Below are positions 48,601 through 63,600 of a stretch of DNA of 64,000 nt, piece by piece. The notes beneath the pieces are model-generated. The model was given only the letters and a program-made list of their open reading frames with translations, was not told where the DNA came from and searched no databases. The stretch comes from Neodontobutis hainanensis. Its lineage: Eukaryota > Chordata > Actinopteri > Gobiiformes > Odontobutidae. A program made the translations under genes and the position numbers. The stretch is taken from positions 17,191,501-17,255,500 of the forward strand of contig JALDNG010000022.1 of assembly GCA_024349245.1 (NCBI GenBank), given 5' to 3'. The stretch's first letter is position 1; the number at the start of each line of letters is the position of its first letter.

Positions 48601-51600
48601 AATTAACACATCAAAAGACATTGTTAAACTTCTAATCCCTAAAAATGTAATTTGAATTAGCCTCCCACATGTCACTTCTCAGACCAACTCAGATTCTTGC
48701 CAATCTCAGATTATTTTACAAAAACTCAAAACTATGCAATACTTAAACTTTATCAGGTTTGTCCTTGAGGCACAAAAAGATAAAAAAGTAATAATCATTA
48801 TTCTTTTCATCTGTGTGTCTTCAATGTATTCTGTGGTATCATGTGTCTTTGCTCTTTTGTGAGTAGTCTTACAATCTCTCAAAAGTGGAGTGGAAGAACT
48901 ATGTATTGTATTAATTCATTTATTTGATTGGGACAGTGCATGTTAATGAACACACGTGAGACACAGCCACATGAATGTAAACAGGTCAGATTTATGCCGT
49001 AGGCTTATTTCCATCCATTGTCCCAACATTCACACACATTCATACACCAGTGCTGTATCATTGTTTAAATATGCAAGGGTTTTGTAAATGTAAAGCTGTT
49101 TAATGGCTTTGTGTTAAATAAATCAACTCAGAAATTTCACAACTTTCACAGTTAATCTGCTTCAAATAGCCAAAAATGATGATAAAAAAAAGTTTTGTGA
49201 AGAACCAGGAAGGCTGCTCAACAAGCTGGATTTGTTGAGCTCTGTAGCAGGCTCTAGATGACATTGTAGTGTTTATGTTTGATAATGCACAACACAGTGT
49301 GCTAAATTAAACCAAAAAAGGCAAAAAAAAAACATTTTTTAACATATTATTTTTTAACTCCTATTATGGAGTTATAGATATCGCTTTAACTGGAACTATA
49401 GCTCACCTGTGGCCAGTGAAGCCCGGTGGACAGTCACAGGACAGGTCTCGCTCGGTGCAGTTGCCTCCATTGAAGCAGGTGTAGTTCCTGGTGTCATCGC
49501 CGCACACTGAAACGGGCAGTTTGGGCCGTCTGCCAGGAGACAGCACAGAAGACATGTTAAAGGCGAAAAACGTTGACGGATGTGAAGCTCACATATGAAC
49601 AAAGGCTCAGTGGTTGGTTTGACATCTGCTGCATTGTACTACTTCCTGTTGACCCACAGGGAGGACCTAAAATGCCCACAGCGAATGAATGTGTGAGTTA
49701 ATGGTTTTGTCAGTGTCGGAGGAATATTTGTCTTTATTTTCCCTGAATAAAGATTTGATTTAGACACCAAGGATTGTTTTTAAAACTACAGCTGTCAGTC
49801 ATCTTAAACCAAACAGCCTTATAGGGAGAGATAATATTAGCTTTGTTTGCCATTTTGTTGCACTGAGTTGAACAAAACAATCCGGAGACACAATACATGA
49901 CATTTGAGAGATAGATATCTAAGAGGAAACAAAAACAACTTACACAGATTTGACAATCATGTACCATGGTGTTTCTGCAACGTGTTCACTGGAGAGAAAC
50001 AGAGAACAATCAGAAAAGGTGGTAGAAAGAGGCACAAACACAAACAAAAGGAAGTCATTGGGATGAAAACTTTAGCACAGAGATGCTCCCAGTAAAGATG
50101 CACAACAGCTTGTCTGGTGGCTTTGCTTAGTGAGACACTTGCAAAGGCTTTCCGTTGTGCAAAAAGAAACAAAATGCAAGAGGCTGTGTGTTTACAGGAT
50201 AAATGGTTGGAGGCGTTCCCCTGCTGGTTCTCGGAGGCAAACGGGAGATGACAGGGGGAAAGAAACTGGCGCTCAAACAGACAGCCTTGTGTAGTGAGAC
50301 GCGGCGGCAGACGGAGGCCTTTTCTGGGTCTGACACAGGAATAGAAACGCAGCATCTAAAGCGCTCACTGCAGGCGGTGTGCAAACGCTGAACAGAGGCA
50401 GAGATGTGGAAGCGTTTACAGTGGAGGAAGATGTTTGTGTTGTGCTGCGCTCCCTTGTTTAAGCAATTTTGCAACATTTGTTTTGCATTTACTAACTAAT
50501 TTATCTTTCTAAACAGCTTGTATTATTCAGAATAGAAACTTTACTTTTTCACACGTATCATCTGTTTTAAAGCCGAGAAAGATGAGAAAAAACTCTCACT
50601 ATTTTGCATTACAGTCATCAGGGCCTGCACCAACGGGACGTGAGGTTACAGGCCCTGTCACTAAATGCTACACATTCCAACATGAAGCTCAGTCATGTCA
50701 TATCTTTCTGACACCATTTAATTTAGGAAGTACAATATCAGCAACTCTTTGTGTCCCTGATGTTTGGAGGTTGTTTTTTTTTTAACCTTTATTTGGATAA
50801 AGGTAAACAAAGATAAACTTGGACATGTTTCTGTGAGAACATCCACCTCCTCACAGAAAGACCTTGTTTATTTATGTATTTATGAATTTATTTCTTGGTG
50901 TTAGGCAGGAGTGATAACCACTTTAACACAGTGCCGCCTTGTTTGACCTTTTGACCTGGGAGAAATTGTAGGAGAAGCCAATAAAACATTTACTTTCTTA
51001 TTACACGTGTTGAGAAGTTTGGTATAATCATTAGCTGTTGATTTATGCACAATGTTTGCCCACTAGTCACACAGGTGCCACTGACTTTATTTCATTCAAA
51101 GCCCTGACTTGCCATTTATTTTTTGTTTGGATGAAAATGGTTGAGCAAACTGCAAATGAAGCTCTGTAAAGTGTCAATAGTGTATTTGTGTCTGTATCTG
51201 GTTTTAACAGGGGGTACCTGCAGAAGGGTCCGGTGTAGTTGTCGGGACAGAGGCAGGTGTAGGTGAGTGGCCCGAGCAGACACGTGCCCCCGTTGGTGCA
51301 CAGGTGGTTTTCACACATGTCCACCTCCTCCTCACAGTCCCCGCCCGCGTAGCCAAAGTCACAGGTGCACTCGTAGGACAAGCCCTTGACGGTGCAGTTG
51401 CCGTGGCGACAGGGATTAGAAGCACATGTGTCCAGGTAGAGGTCACAGTGTCTCCCGGCCCACCCCCCAACGCAGCTGCAGTTAAACCAGTTGAAGAGGT
51501 CCTGGCAGAGCCCTCCGTTTAAACAGGGGCTGGGCTCACACACCGACGCCCCGTTACAGCCGAGCAGCGGTGCATTCTGGGACGTCTGTAGGAACTGATC

Positions 51601-54600
51601 CTGCTGCAACCGGGGTAAGTTCACATTAGAGGGACTAAAGTAAGGTAGAGCGATGCCCCCAAGCTCCACAGTGCTCAAACATCCAGCCAGAGCCCAGCCC
51701 GTGTCAGGAGCGAGCCCTCCCAAGTAGATGTCCACCCCCTGCCTGAGAAAATCCAGATTTCCCGCTTGACTTTTGGAAGTACTGGCCTCCTCTATTTCTT
51801 CATCCAGCACTAACGTCCAGCGGGAGGTCTGTGCCCACGGTGCGGCCATGAACAAGTGCACATTGTGCCACCTGCCATCACTGACGATCCTCTGACTGCT
51901 CAGGCTGACCGTGGACACGCCTCTGTCCACTTTGTCGTCCATGTTGTCTCCAGAAGTGCTCTGTAGCTCCAGGAAGAGGAATCCCTCCTGGACCGAGAGT
52001 GTGATAAATGACGAACCCTTTTCTGCGTGAAGGATGGCTGTGTTACGCTTACGCGTGCGCATGTTTAAGGACAAGTTAGTGATGTTCCGAAGGATGTGGC
52101 CGTTTCCTCTGTAGGACAAGACAGTGCTGTCATTCAAGAAGGTTGCATTGGAGTAACCTGGTAAAATACAGAAAGATAAAGAATAGGCATGCATTTACTC
52201 TTGTCATTATACAAATGCCTATTTCAAAGCCATTACCACACTGAACAGAAAGGTCAAATGCAATGAGCAGTGGAATTTTCTTTTTGGGAAATGAGACCGA
52301 GGAAGAATAGGTAGATAATGAACAAGACGGGCCCAAGACAGAGGCCTGAGGAACACCAGTACTGATGGAGGAGGAGAGGGATCTGTGGTTAATAATTTGA
52401 ACAAACATGACAGCCAACCTGGATTTTTGTATGTTCTTATAAATAAATAAATAAATAATCTCACCTCATAATCATACAGAAGTCATTACCAAATTTATTA
52501 AATCTCCCAAAAGCTTCTTAGGAGCAGGTAGCTCTTCCTTAATGACTTGATTAATGTACAGAAGTTGCCTTAGCAGATGTAACAGTGGAAACAGCACTAA
52601 TCCCAGTAAAACAAATACAAAAAGGAAAGCAGAATGTTTACGGATTGAGGTCACAGTACATTATATTATTTTTTAGGAGGAAATATACTGTCAATGAGCA
52701 AATCTACAAGCAAGGTCAAAGCTTTAACTAAGTAACATACGTAAAGGCTAAGAGATTAACAGCTCCTAATGGTTTTACGTTACTAAGAAGTGGTAGCAAA
52801 GCAACAATAATTGAGAAGTAAACATAAATGGTGATATAGTTAGCATTATTTTAGTTCATTTAGATTTTAGATTTAGACAGATGGCTTTTTACACATCACT
52901 TACATTCATATCCTTTGTTGAGCATCCTGCACTCTGCGTCTGCGGGACAAGGGGCCAGCTCGCACCACCGGACCTCTTCACAGTGTCGCCCCGAGGTGCT
53001 GGCGGGACAGGTGCAGGTGAAGTCGTCCCACATGGAGAAGCACATCCCTCCGTTCAGACAGGGGTTCCTCTGAGGGAGAGAAACTCCGAGGTCAGATCAT
53101 TTTCATTTTGTCTTTAAGCCTCAAAATCATTTATTCATATTCTGATTAGTGTAGGTATTCTTTTATATCAAGTATTTGTTTGTATTTGGTACATTTGATC
53201 CATTTTGGGGCTTATGTGACCTCCTCATGTGATGTCTCTCATTATTAAGGACAACTGAACCTGCCGCGTTGGTGTGTCTCTTTTTCAATAAAGAACTCTC
53301 TTTACTATCTTGTGCCTTAGCCCTACTGCCTTATAATATTTATTTTGGGAATAGAAGAGGCTTATCTTATTTATGGTTGAACTAGATTTGCCGTATTCCT
53401 GGATCCTTGACGTATATATATGGTTTTATTCCACCTTTTTGACCCACTGATGCATTGTTTTGCTGTTAAAGCCTTAAATGACTGATTAATGATTGTGCTT
53501 ACACTGCAGGAGTTATCCCCGGAGCATCCTGTGATCACACTGTCCACGTTTTCCAGAGGGTACGATCTCACAGAGGTGTCCAAGCCAAAAAACTGCAGCC
53601 TCCTTTCATTGATCCGTAAGTCCTGGATGCAGCCTTTAAAATATCCACCAAATACAGACGTTTCCTTGCTCTCCAACAGTCCCCCCACGAAAACAGTATC
53701 TCCTACCTGAATATTGACTGATCCTATCCTAATCTCTATATGACCTTGTTTGTGACCTTGAACATACAGGGTCAGTCGCTCTTTTGTCACTTCTAGATTG
53801 ACAAAGTGGACTTCCCCGTCACTGATAACACTTCGAGCCTTTATGGTGCCAAAAGTGTGGAGATAAACTGCGACCCTGCCGTCCTCCAGCCACAGATTCA
53901 GGTAAAGGCTTCTGTTGTTGGCCAGTGCCAGAAGGAGCCCGCTGATTTTCCGCGTTCGCAGAAAAAGTGAGACGCTGAGGTCGTCCGTGATATTGTCAGT
54001 GACGGTGAACGCAGCGTAGCTTTGGGAGTCCTCGTCCCCGAAGCGGGCTGTTACATGTTCTGCAGAATAGAACACAGCAAAGAGGAGGTTAGAAGACTTT
54101 ACTGTGATGGTAACGTCTGCCTCACTTGTTCCCATTGTAAAAGACAATATGAATATGAAGGAAGGTAATTATTAAAGACTAAGTTTAGGTAAGCTGTAAC
54201 CTAAAATAATAGTTTAATGAATGTTAATTACCTCGTTTAGGCTGGGTTTGTTGTTTTTGATGTGATTGGCCATCGTATTTTCTTACTGATATTTTTTATT
54301 ACTGCTTTGGTTTAAGGTGAAATGCAATGCTCCATTAGTAATAGCTTCTTCTTACTTCTCTTAATGGATAAAGTAACGTGTTCTGTTGCAGTATTAGGGA
54401 CATTTGTTTTATAATAACTAACTTTAGGAAATGTTCGTTTTTTGGGTAGAGCGGGAGTGGTAGTAGGATCCCGGGGCACCACAAGCCGCCCTCATGTTTG
54501 TGAGTAAACAGTCAGAACTTTCCACTGTCTCATAGAGGCGGAAGAACAGGGAGAAGTTAAAGCAAATGCACTGATAGAGACAAAGGAAAAAGCATGGTTG

Positions 54601-57600
54601 CAACTCCAAATGAATTTAATTGCACTGTAAATGATTCATAATCAAAGGTTTATTGTGTTATAAAAGTAAAATGAAAAAAAGAAATAAATGTATTAAGGAA
54701 GGACTATCCGTTTTTTCTAAAAGCTGCTGAGATAACTTGACTAAAGCAGATTAACACTTTCCATTTGATTCAAGGCTGTTTTGTAAATGTATTTATTCAG
54801 TACTCTCTGGTCTGCTCTCTGGTTTTGTCTCATTTCCTCAAATCCCAGGAATATTATGTCTCATTATTTGTCATTTTCGTACCGTGACATTTCAAAACTG
54901 TGATACAGTGTATGAACCTTTGAAGTCTAATCTTCCCACACCTACATTCATCTAGTTCCATCTCTGCTTACAGATAATCTTTGCCAAGTATTTCCAAAAT
55001 AGAGCCTTATCTGCATTGCTGGATCTGACCTTTTATCTTGGTTTTTGATTGTCCTCATCAGTATTTACACTTGCATCAAAAAAAGGGAGTGTTATTTAAT
55101 TAACCACAGAGGGATTTTAGTGAGCGGCTGAGCCCAATGTGAAGATAAATTAGATTGTGATGCGCAGTGCTTCAGTTCAAGTTTTCAAATGTATTTTTCC
55201 AATTTTCAAATAAAGCACCTTCAAGCACTTTCTAGGCAGTTTTTTTTTGTCAAGGCAGAACATTACATAATGTTTTCAGGCTTCCTTTTAGACTCTAACT
55301 TTTTTTTTCCCTCCATCTAATAATTATTTCAATCAGAAAGCGGTTTGTAATGTAAACTTTAGGATTTCTAAGGATTTCAAACAACCCAGTACTTTACAAA
55401 TTTGACCATTACTGAAGTTCATTGTCACTAAATAACCGCAGGACACTTTCATCTGTGCCTCAGGCGGCAGTGGCTCAGTGGTAGAGCGGCCGTCCTTCAA
55501 CCCAAAGGTAGTAGGTTTGATTCCCGCTCGCCCCACAGTTCATACTGTCGTTGTGTCCTTGGGCAAGACACTTAACCCACCTTGCCTCCAGTGTATGAAT
55601 GTGTGTGACTGTAGAGGTGTGTTTGGTGGTGGTAGGAGAAGGTTGTGAGCGCCGGTTGTGTGGCTGCCCCCCTCTCTGTCTGCCCCAGGAGTGAATGTAA
55701 TGGGTGAGTGGAAGCTCCATGTAAAAACACTGTTGTAAAGCACTTTGTGATAATTATCTGAGAAAGGTGCTATATAAATAAATTACTTACTTACTTACTC
55801 AACATAGAATTTCAACAAACATAAGTGAATTAAAGCTAAATTAAATGGCGAGTTTGGATAATAACAGGATTTTATTTGGCCACCCCTACTGAGTGCCTTC
55901 TGTCTTTTTAAATTGTCAAACTAGTGCAGTTAAAAAAACATACCCTCCTCGCAGTCCTGGCCCTCGTAAGGCCTCGGACACTGGCAGCGGTAGCTCTGCC
56001 ACAAGTTGACGCACTGTCCTCCGTTTTGGCAAGGACCGTCCAGGCAGCGGTCCCGGTGGCTGCAGCCCGGGGACACGTTAACGGCAGAGCTGCTCAACCA
56101 TTCCTCCGGGACAACGAGCTGCCAGTCCACAAAAACATCACGCATGCAGCCAATGAACGCTGGGAGCACAGAGTCCACACTGTGGCTATCGTCCTCCAGC
56201 ACCCCTCCGATGAAAGTGTTCTGAGGAAGTGACAACGGCCCGGCCAGGATTTGGACAGGGGCCCCTTTGTGATACGTTTGCATGCCATAGCTCCGCGCCA
56301 CATCCAATAGTTTGAGGCTGAGCACCCAGTTTCCAAGTGTGGCTTCTACAGAGTGCCACTGCCCATCTGTGACGTTATGTGGCAGCTCCAAAACCTGGCT
56401 CGGGGTTTCAGATTCGACACCAGCAGGGGCCTCTTTTGTCAGTGTGAGTATAAGTCGCCCTGCCTCGAGCGAGAGGCTCAGCAACAATCCCCTGCTGTTC
56501 CTCTGAAACAAAAGAGCCCTGGGGAGCACAGTCTTAAAGCTTAAAGTGACGTTCACAGACACTTCTGTTTCAACCAGTGGGCTTTGAAGCAGCAAGGAGC
56601 CTCTGCGTTCAAAGGAAAAGGTGGTGGGGGTGTTACAGAGGGGGCCAGTGAAGCCAGGTGTGCAGGAGCAGGTGTAGCCGTGAGTAGAGTCCACCAGAAA
56701 AGGAGAGCACGAGCCATGGTTCTGGCACTTGTGGCCTTCGCAGCCCACCAGACGCTCCTCACAGGTGACCCCTCCAAAGAGGACGCCGCCGGGACTGTGT
56801 TTGAGGCAGTGGCAAATGTAGCCACCGACAAAACTTTCACAACTTCCCCCATTCTGGCACGGGCTGGGGTCACACTGGTCGATCAGCTCCTCGCATAAGA
56901 AACCTGGAAAAACACAAAAGGCTTATTATTATGAAAACGGAAATTGCATTCTTCAAAGGTTTTGTGCTGTTCAAACTGAAACAAAGGTCTGGCACATTTG
57001 GCAATAGTTTGGGATTTTGGACAAAATGAGAAAAGTTACAAACATTAGTGGAGTATGATCAAATTTAAAGAACACTTGGAAAAATGTCCCTGCAGTGTGC
57101 CATAGCTGTTCACATGCTCTTAATAAGAGTGAGGTGTACTATTACAATCTGCACATCTGTCAGATTTTTTGTAATAAATATAAAAAGGGAAAAACAATTG
57201 TGACCCCGTTTGGTTTTAGTAGGCTAACACTAGAGACGCTTGTATCACGCTTGATGTTTTAAGTTTGGCACTCCCAGATGGGAAAAGGCAGTTCTTTAGT
57301 ATCTCTGGAGCAGAAGCTCTGTTTTAGCATGATGCAGCTGTATTATAGGACGTAAGTGAGAGTAAATGCACCACTAAGTCAGTATGTAAAGTAGATTTAA
57401 AATTCTCTTAATGGACATTCTGGTCTGCAGTTTATAGTTAATTATATTTCTGATTCTGAACTGAATCAAAACCATATCTAATGTTACCAGCTTACAGCTT
57501 ACTCACAAGTACGTCTTACTTAATACCTAATACCTATTATGTTGTTACCTGTTCCAAGCAACAAGATCCCTAGAATCCATGGTGCGGGTGTCCACATCAT

Positions 57601-60600
57601 GCTGTAACTCTTTCCACCAGAACAGACCCAAAGTTGACTAAGTGCACCATATTAGTTTGTGTGTCTACAGGCCATGGCAGTGAAGGAATGCTCCTCGTCT
57701 ACTTCACTGAAGCAACATGGAGCTGCATAGCTGTAGTCAGGAGACCGGCAAAGCCAGATCCTGAGGGATTAGGTTAATGCTATTTGGCCACCTTCGTGAG
57801 TCAATGCCACTGCGACAGGCTGTAGTCCGTTTTAGTACACAACTCTCAGCAGGCAAAGCTCACATGCTCGTGCAACCTGCAGTTCAAGTGTTATGTAAGC
57901 AGGATATTCTTTGAAACTAAAAAGAAGTATGTTATATTAGAAAAATACATACACGTTAATAAAAATCACTTTGACTTTGACTTTAACTTGGGATTAATAG
58001 TTTTTTTATTTGTTTGAATCTTAATCATTAATCATTCATTCACAGTATTATAAATTAATAATTGCTTGTACAATTAAAACAAATATTTAATTAGCTTTTA
58101 TAGTCTCTTACTAGCTCAAATCCAGATCTTGAAAGTGATGTTTTTCTCATAAAAACATAATGTTTGTCTTGCTTAGAGTAAAACGCTGCGTCCTCTGCCC
58201 TCTGACCCCGGCTGTGGAGAGACTACCTGTTGTTCCTGGAGGACAGCTGCAGATGTAGCCGCCAGCGCTGCGGGGGTCATAGTGCACAGGCAGCAGAGGC
58301 TCGCTGCCGTACAGAGCCTGCCACGACCGCTCCACACAACGACCTCCGTGCAAACAGGGACGGCCGGCACACTCACTGATGTCTACCTCACACTGACGCC
58401 CCTCGAACCCTGCAACAGAGGAGCAGCAGTGCTCAGTTAAAGGCACTGCTCTTTTAATGAAGGAATTACTGCAAATAACAGTCTATACATCAGGGATTCA
58501 ACAGAGAGGTAAACAGAAGCAAATAATAGAAATGTTCAGAGGATCTGGTCAAGTTGGTGGAACATCTAATAGCTGAATACAAAGAGATGGCAGATAGAAG
58601 AGTCTATTTAATATTTGTTTTTCTTAAAAAGTAACGTTTAAAGCTCCATAAAGCCCAGTGGAAGGAGCCATCAGTTCCTGTTAGTGTTCCCAAAAAGGAC
58701 AAACGGAGCACTGCTGCAAGGACAATCACTTTCTTCTTTCGTATTTGATTACAAAAGCAAAAACGGCTTTGAGCATTTATAAAAATGTATATATTTTTTT
58801 TCTGGCTCAACTGGGAGAGCACATACTACATACTCTGGCGACCCGGGATCAATTCCAGCTCCGGTCTCATGTCATTGCCCTCTCTCTTACCCTGCTTTCT
58901 ACTTTCAAATAAAGGCTACAAGGCCCAAACAATCTTACAAAAAAAAATAATTAGATAAACTTTATTGATCCACATGGGGAATTACTTGAGTCACAGTGGC
59001 TCAATTGTTAGTTACAAATATCAAGTATAAGAGAATATAGGTATACAATAGAATACATATAGAAATATTGAAAAAAATGTGCACTAAAGGAGATGGCTCG
59101 TGTGGAATTATCTGTTGCATAAGAGAAAGTTATTATGAGTTATTTATTTATGATTTGTTTATACATAACAGCATGTTCCTGAGAGTCTGTTGTGAGTGAT
59201 CTTTGTCTCTGTAAATGAACTGATGTGATGTCAAGAAATGCAATCTCCAATGTTGCCACCAGATGCCGCTACATACTGCACCTTTAACTCTCACCTGGCC
59301 AACATTTACAGCTGTAGTTACCCGGGCTGTCCTGACAGATGGCGCTGTTGAAGCAGGGTTCAGAGAGGCAGGCGGGAAGTGGAGTCTCGCAGTGTTTCCC
59401 AGTGAAGGCCGTGTTAGAGCAGTCACATCTGTATCTGAGACATAAGAAGATTATATTCCAGCGAATTTCATTCATGATTACGATCGACAAGTGTTGAATG
59501 TTTAAGAATATGAGATGCTTATTCAGCTCCTGCTCAGGCTACTTACTTATTCACTCCGTCTATGCACAGAGCCCCATTCTGGCACGGCTGATCTTGGCAC
59601 TCATCGATGTTTATTTCGCACTGGTCTCCACGGAAACCAGGCAGGCAGGTGCAGTTGAAGCCACCAACGTAGTCATGGCAACTGCCGCCATTAAAACATG
59701 GCTTTGACTGACACTCATCAATTTCAACCTCACACGAGACCCCTGTATAAAGAAAAAAAAAAACTAAATCAAAGCAATCCAGATGTCACACGGTCAAGGG
59801 ACTACAGGAATACAGACTGAAGTGAGAAGCTTTTATGTGGGTTTTCTCAGTGTTTGGAACTGGCTTTTATCATCCACAAAGGCTTCTGCAAAACCTCTCA
59901 CCAAATAAACCAGACAGCATAAACAAACTTTACTGAGGGCACTAATGCAGTAGAATAAGATTTTATATTAGAGGATCACAATACATGTTTAACAATGACC
60001 TAAAATGTGTTCTGTATCTGACACAATTAAGTCATTTTGCATGTTTATAGCAAAATTGTCATACCTTTTCATTCCAGTGAATCATATTTGATCCTGATTT
60101 ATGTATTTTTCTATGTGTTATGAACTTGAAGTGGTATTTTCTCTTGTATTATCTTATCTTACCAGTAAACCCAGGGGAACACAGGCAGGAGTATCTGCCC
60201 ACTCTGTCCAGACAGGTGCCTCTGTTCTCGCACGGCTGTGAAACACACTCGTTCACGTCAATCTGACAGTGATTCCCTTGGAAACCCGGCACACAGAAGC
60301 ACGAGTAGCTGTCCCCACGGGTTCGGCACAGCGCTCGATTTTGGCACGGGTTTGGGGAGCACTTGTCCAGTGGAGATGGCAGCTTGTCAGTTGATGCACC
60401 TGATAAACAAAGCACAAAAAGGGGATAATTAATGTGCTAATAGGAATACTTTAAAAAGAGCCACTCGGGACAAGAGAAATCAAGTGATGTCAAACATACG
60501 TGTAGTTAAAGACAAACTCCTGATTCTTGGTCCACTCTGCATTAATTTCACGAAGCATATTTGGGTTTTAACTGTGCCGGAAAAGCAATGTTGTTAATAA

Positions 60601-63600
60601 GCCTGTATTAACCGCATGTTAATTACCATCTTTAAGATTCTTATGAGACTCCTATTTCACCAGGAACTGATTAGAAATGGCTAATCACTCTTTTAAGCGA
60701 GTCCTGGTCCCATAGGTGTTGTTTTCCGTGGTTAGAAATACCCGAGCATTTGGGGGAGAAAACCTACCCGAGCATTTGGGGGAGAAAACCTACACAGACA
60801 CATGAGAACGAGCGATCTCAACACAGAAAGACTCTGGCCCAGGGAGTGAACCACCAGCCACTTGAAATCTCTGCGTTCTTATTCTTTGTATTTTACATTG
60901 TATTATTCATGTTTAAAAGGTGTTTCTAGAGCTGGGAAATATGGTTGGCCCGTTGATCTAAAAAGACCTAGCATGAGCATATGTTACTAATCTTGACAGT
61001 AGTTTGTTTTTTACAGAAAATAGAAAATCTGATTGTAATAGTGCACATCACTCCTATTAAGAGCCTGTGAACAGCTATGGCACACTGCAGTAACATTTTT
61101 CCAAGTGTTCTTTTAATTGGATTATACGCTGTTGGAAACATGTGTCTCATTTGGAACAACTAGTCTAATGTACGCTACAATATTTTACACCATTAATTTT
61201 AGGATTCAAATAATCATGATATTGATTTGAGGTCACATTGCTCACTGATAATAGTAAACAGTTTGCCCCAGATGTCAGATGAAATACTTTTTTAGTTTTG
61301 TAATATAACCTAAAAGCTAGTTTTATAATTATGAATGTTTTTAAAAAATGAAAAAAGATCATTAAATATATAAGACATATGAAGTAAATTTTCCTTTTGA
61401 CCTAAAACCCTCAAGCTTTTGTCTAGCCTCTAAAAATCAGCGAGAGTGAGAAAAGCAGGCCTGATTTTCATTGATAAATTTACCCTGAGTCCCCTATGGA
61501 TTTAATATATGCAGGAATGTGCTGAAGACAAATAGCTACCAGCAAGGCATCTCAAAACTGCACACATGTCTGAAAGGCCTTGAAAGCACTACACGTCTGC
61601 TCTGTCCCTGCAATGTTTGATAGAGTGCAACCATATTTTACATTAAAGGGTAAAACACGAATCGGAGAGCAGCAAATACACTTAAAGTCATCTTCTCACA
61701 GATGATAATCAGAGAAATCATGTCTCAAGAGCTCGATCTGCAGCCCAATCAGCTCAAGTGCAGGCTATAAAGATGTACAAGCACGCAATTAGACGTGATG
61801 CTTCAGAATCACCATCCCGGAGTCTAATCTTTAGTCATTGGTTGAGGTCAATCAATTTCACAGACAGTCGCTGGTTTCTAAGGGCAGCTTATATACTAGA
61901 CTTTTAAATGTCTAGACTTAAGCACAGCATGACATGACAAGTGCCACAGAGAGTATTTCTAACCAAATGCAAACACCAGTGGGTTTATTTATATCCGGTT
62001 GTCTTTAGATATCTTTATGTTTTATTATGTTGCTGTAAAATCTGACTGTAATGAAACCCAGTTTTTAGTCTTTGAGCCTTCTTGGTTTGGAAGATTAAGT
62101 GCCAGGCCTGTTGCTTATTTGAGACATCGCTCCATCCAACCTCACATCCCCTCCCACAGCGTGTAGACTTTTTCAAATGCTAATTCCTTCTATTGGTCTT
62201 TGTCTGGCCCTATCTGGAGGCTCTATAATGGTACAAGCGGGACACCTGACACATCCTTTGGACTGACGCATGCTACTGCGGTATCAGCCTGTGTGATTGT
62301 TTTAATAGTGATAAGGACATATCTTTTAAAGCCTCATTGATGCCCCTTTTAACCCCCACTTCTGCGTTTCTTTGTCTAATAACTTATCCACAAAAACATA
62401 GCTACTACTCCCCCCACTCCTTACACTCCATTGTGGGTCACTAGCCCAGTATTGTTAGATCTTCTTTTCTAATCAGCAAATTCTGCCCCCGGCAATGACA
62501 TCACCTCACAATCTTGTAATTGAAATTCCAAGCACGGGCAAAAGAAAATACAAGCTATTTACGACACAAAGTTTATACAAAATATTACATCCTACAGTAG
62601 CTGCAAATATTAGACTTTAAAAAACAAGCCACTTTATTTGGACGATTGTCAGATCAGTTGATTTCATAGGCGTAAATTACAGGGGGGACAAAAGGGACAC
62701 AACCCCCATTCTGAGCAATGCCCCCATCTATACATTAATATCCTTATTTTTTATAATTGCAAATTATTTGTGTCCCAAAAATAAAGTTAATACCCAGCTT
62801 CACTCCAGTGACATTCTTTTTTGGATAAGTGGTTTATTGTCCTGTAAAGAATTTGTTTTTCAGATTAAAACACTTTCAAAAAAGCCACAATAAGCTACAG
62901 ATACAGTACTTTTTTACTTGAATAAATTACAAAATGTAAACTTTTTTTAATGGTGAAAAATTGTTAATTCACATCAAACACAAAACAAGTGTCCAGATCA
63001 AAATATCTCAAATATTTAACTGTTAATAACTTAACAATTAATTAGCATTACTCACATTTTGGCTCCTACATTTATTTTAGATGAGTTCAATTTATTACAT
63101 TTATTTAAATATAAATATTCAGCCTATATATCATATAGCCTAAATCTACATAAGTGGCTCTGTTGTTAATAGCTGTCATTTAATAGCATATACAGTAGAT
63201 ACACTCAATTATTTTATGGTAGATTTTCTGAGTTATTGTTAGAAATATGCTTTGTTTACAGAACTATCCTCATTTTTTATTATTTTTTTATGTTTAATGC
63301 CAGTTAATTAGACCAATAATAAAGGTTTCTTAACATGCAAACTTTTATTACATGTTATGCCTCCATGAGGAATTGCACATAGACATTTACATTTGTTCAT
63401 TAAGCTGACGCTTTTATCCAAAACGACTTACATTGTTCTATAGTAATTACCAGTGTTACAGTCACTGGAGGCAAGGTGGGTTAAGTGTCTTGCCCAAGGA
63501 CACAACGACAGTATGAACTGTGGGGAGAGGGGTAATCGAACCGCCTACCTTCCGGTTGAAAGACGACTGTGGTAAAGGATATGATAGCTCACATATGATA

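Larger units (their letters stand above)
56904..58226. other. crb1 intron 5, holding the alternative first exon
   Basis: Contains the alternative signal-peptide exon (57549-57600). The region 57601-58000 would be its promoter and includes GGATTA at 57766 and 57991 and TCAGCA at 57846. Confidence 0.55.
58410..59294. other. crb1 intron 4
   Basis: Mostly repeats: a SINE-like fragment (58800-58930), a LINE 3' tail (58948-59110) and a TIR-element end (59240-59290) abutting exon 4. Confidence 0.6.

Noticed and set aside
49957..50477. Minus-strand frames of 116-132 codons in crb1 intron 9
   Set aside because: They are Phe/Cys/Ser-rich low-quality translations with no EGF spacing or other motif and are not in phase with flanking exons.
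55471..55543. tRNA-like sequence with A and B boxes
   Set aside because: It is the head of a SINE: the body and (ACTT)n tail continue for over 250 bases and truncated copies occur elsewhere, so it is not called as a functional tRNA gene.
55924..56898. Plus-strand open frames of about 100 codons across crb1 exon 6
   Set aside because: They are shadows of the crb1 exon on the other strand.
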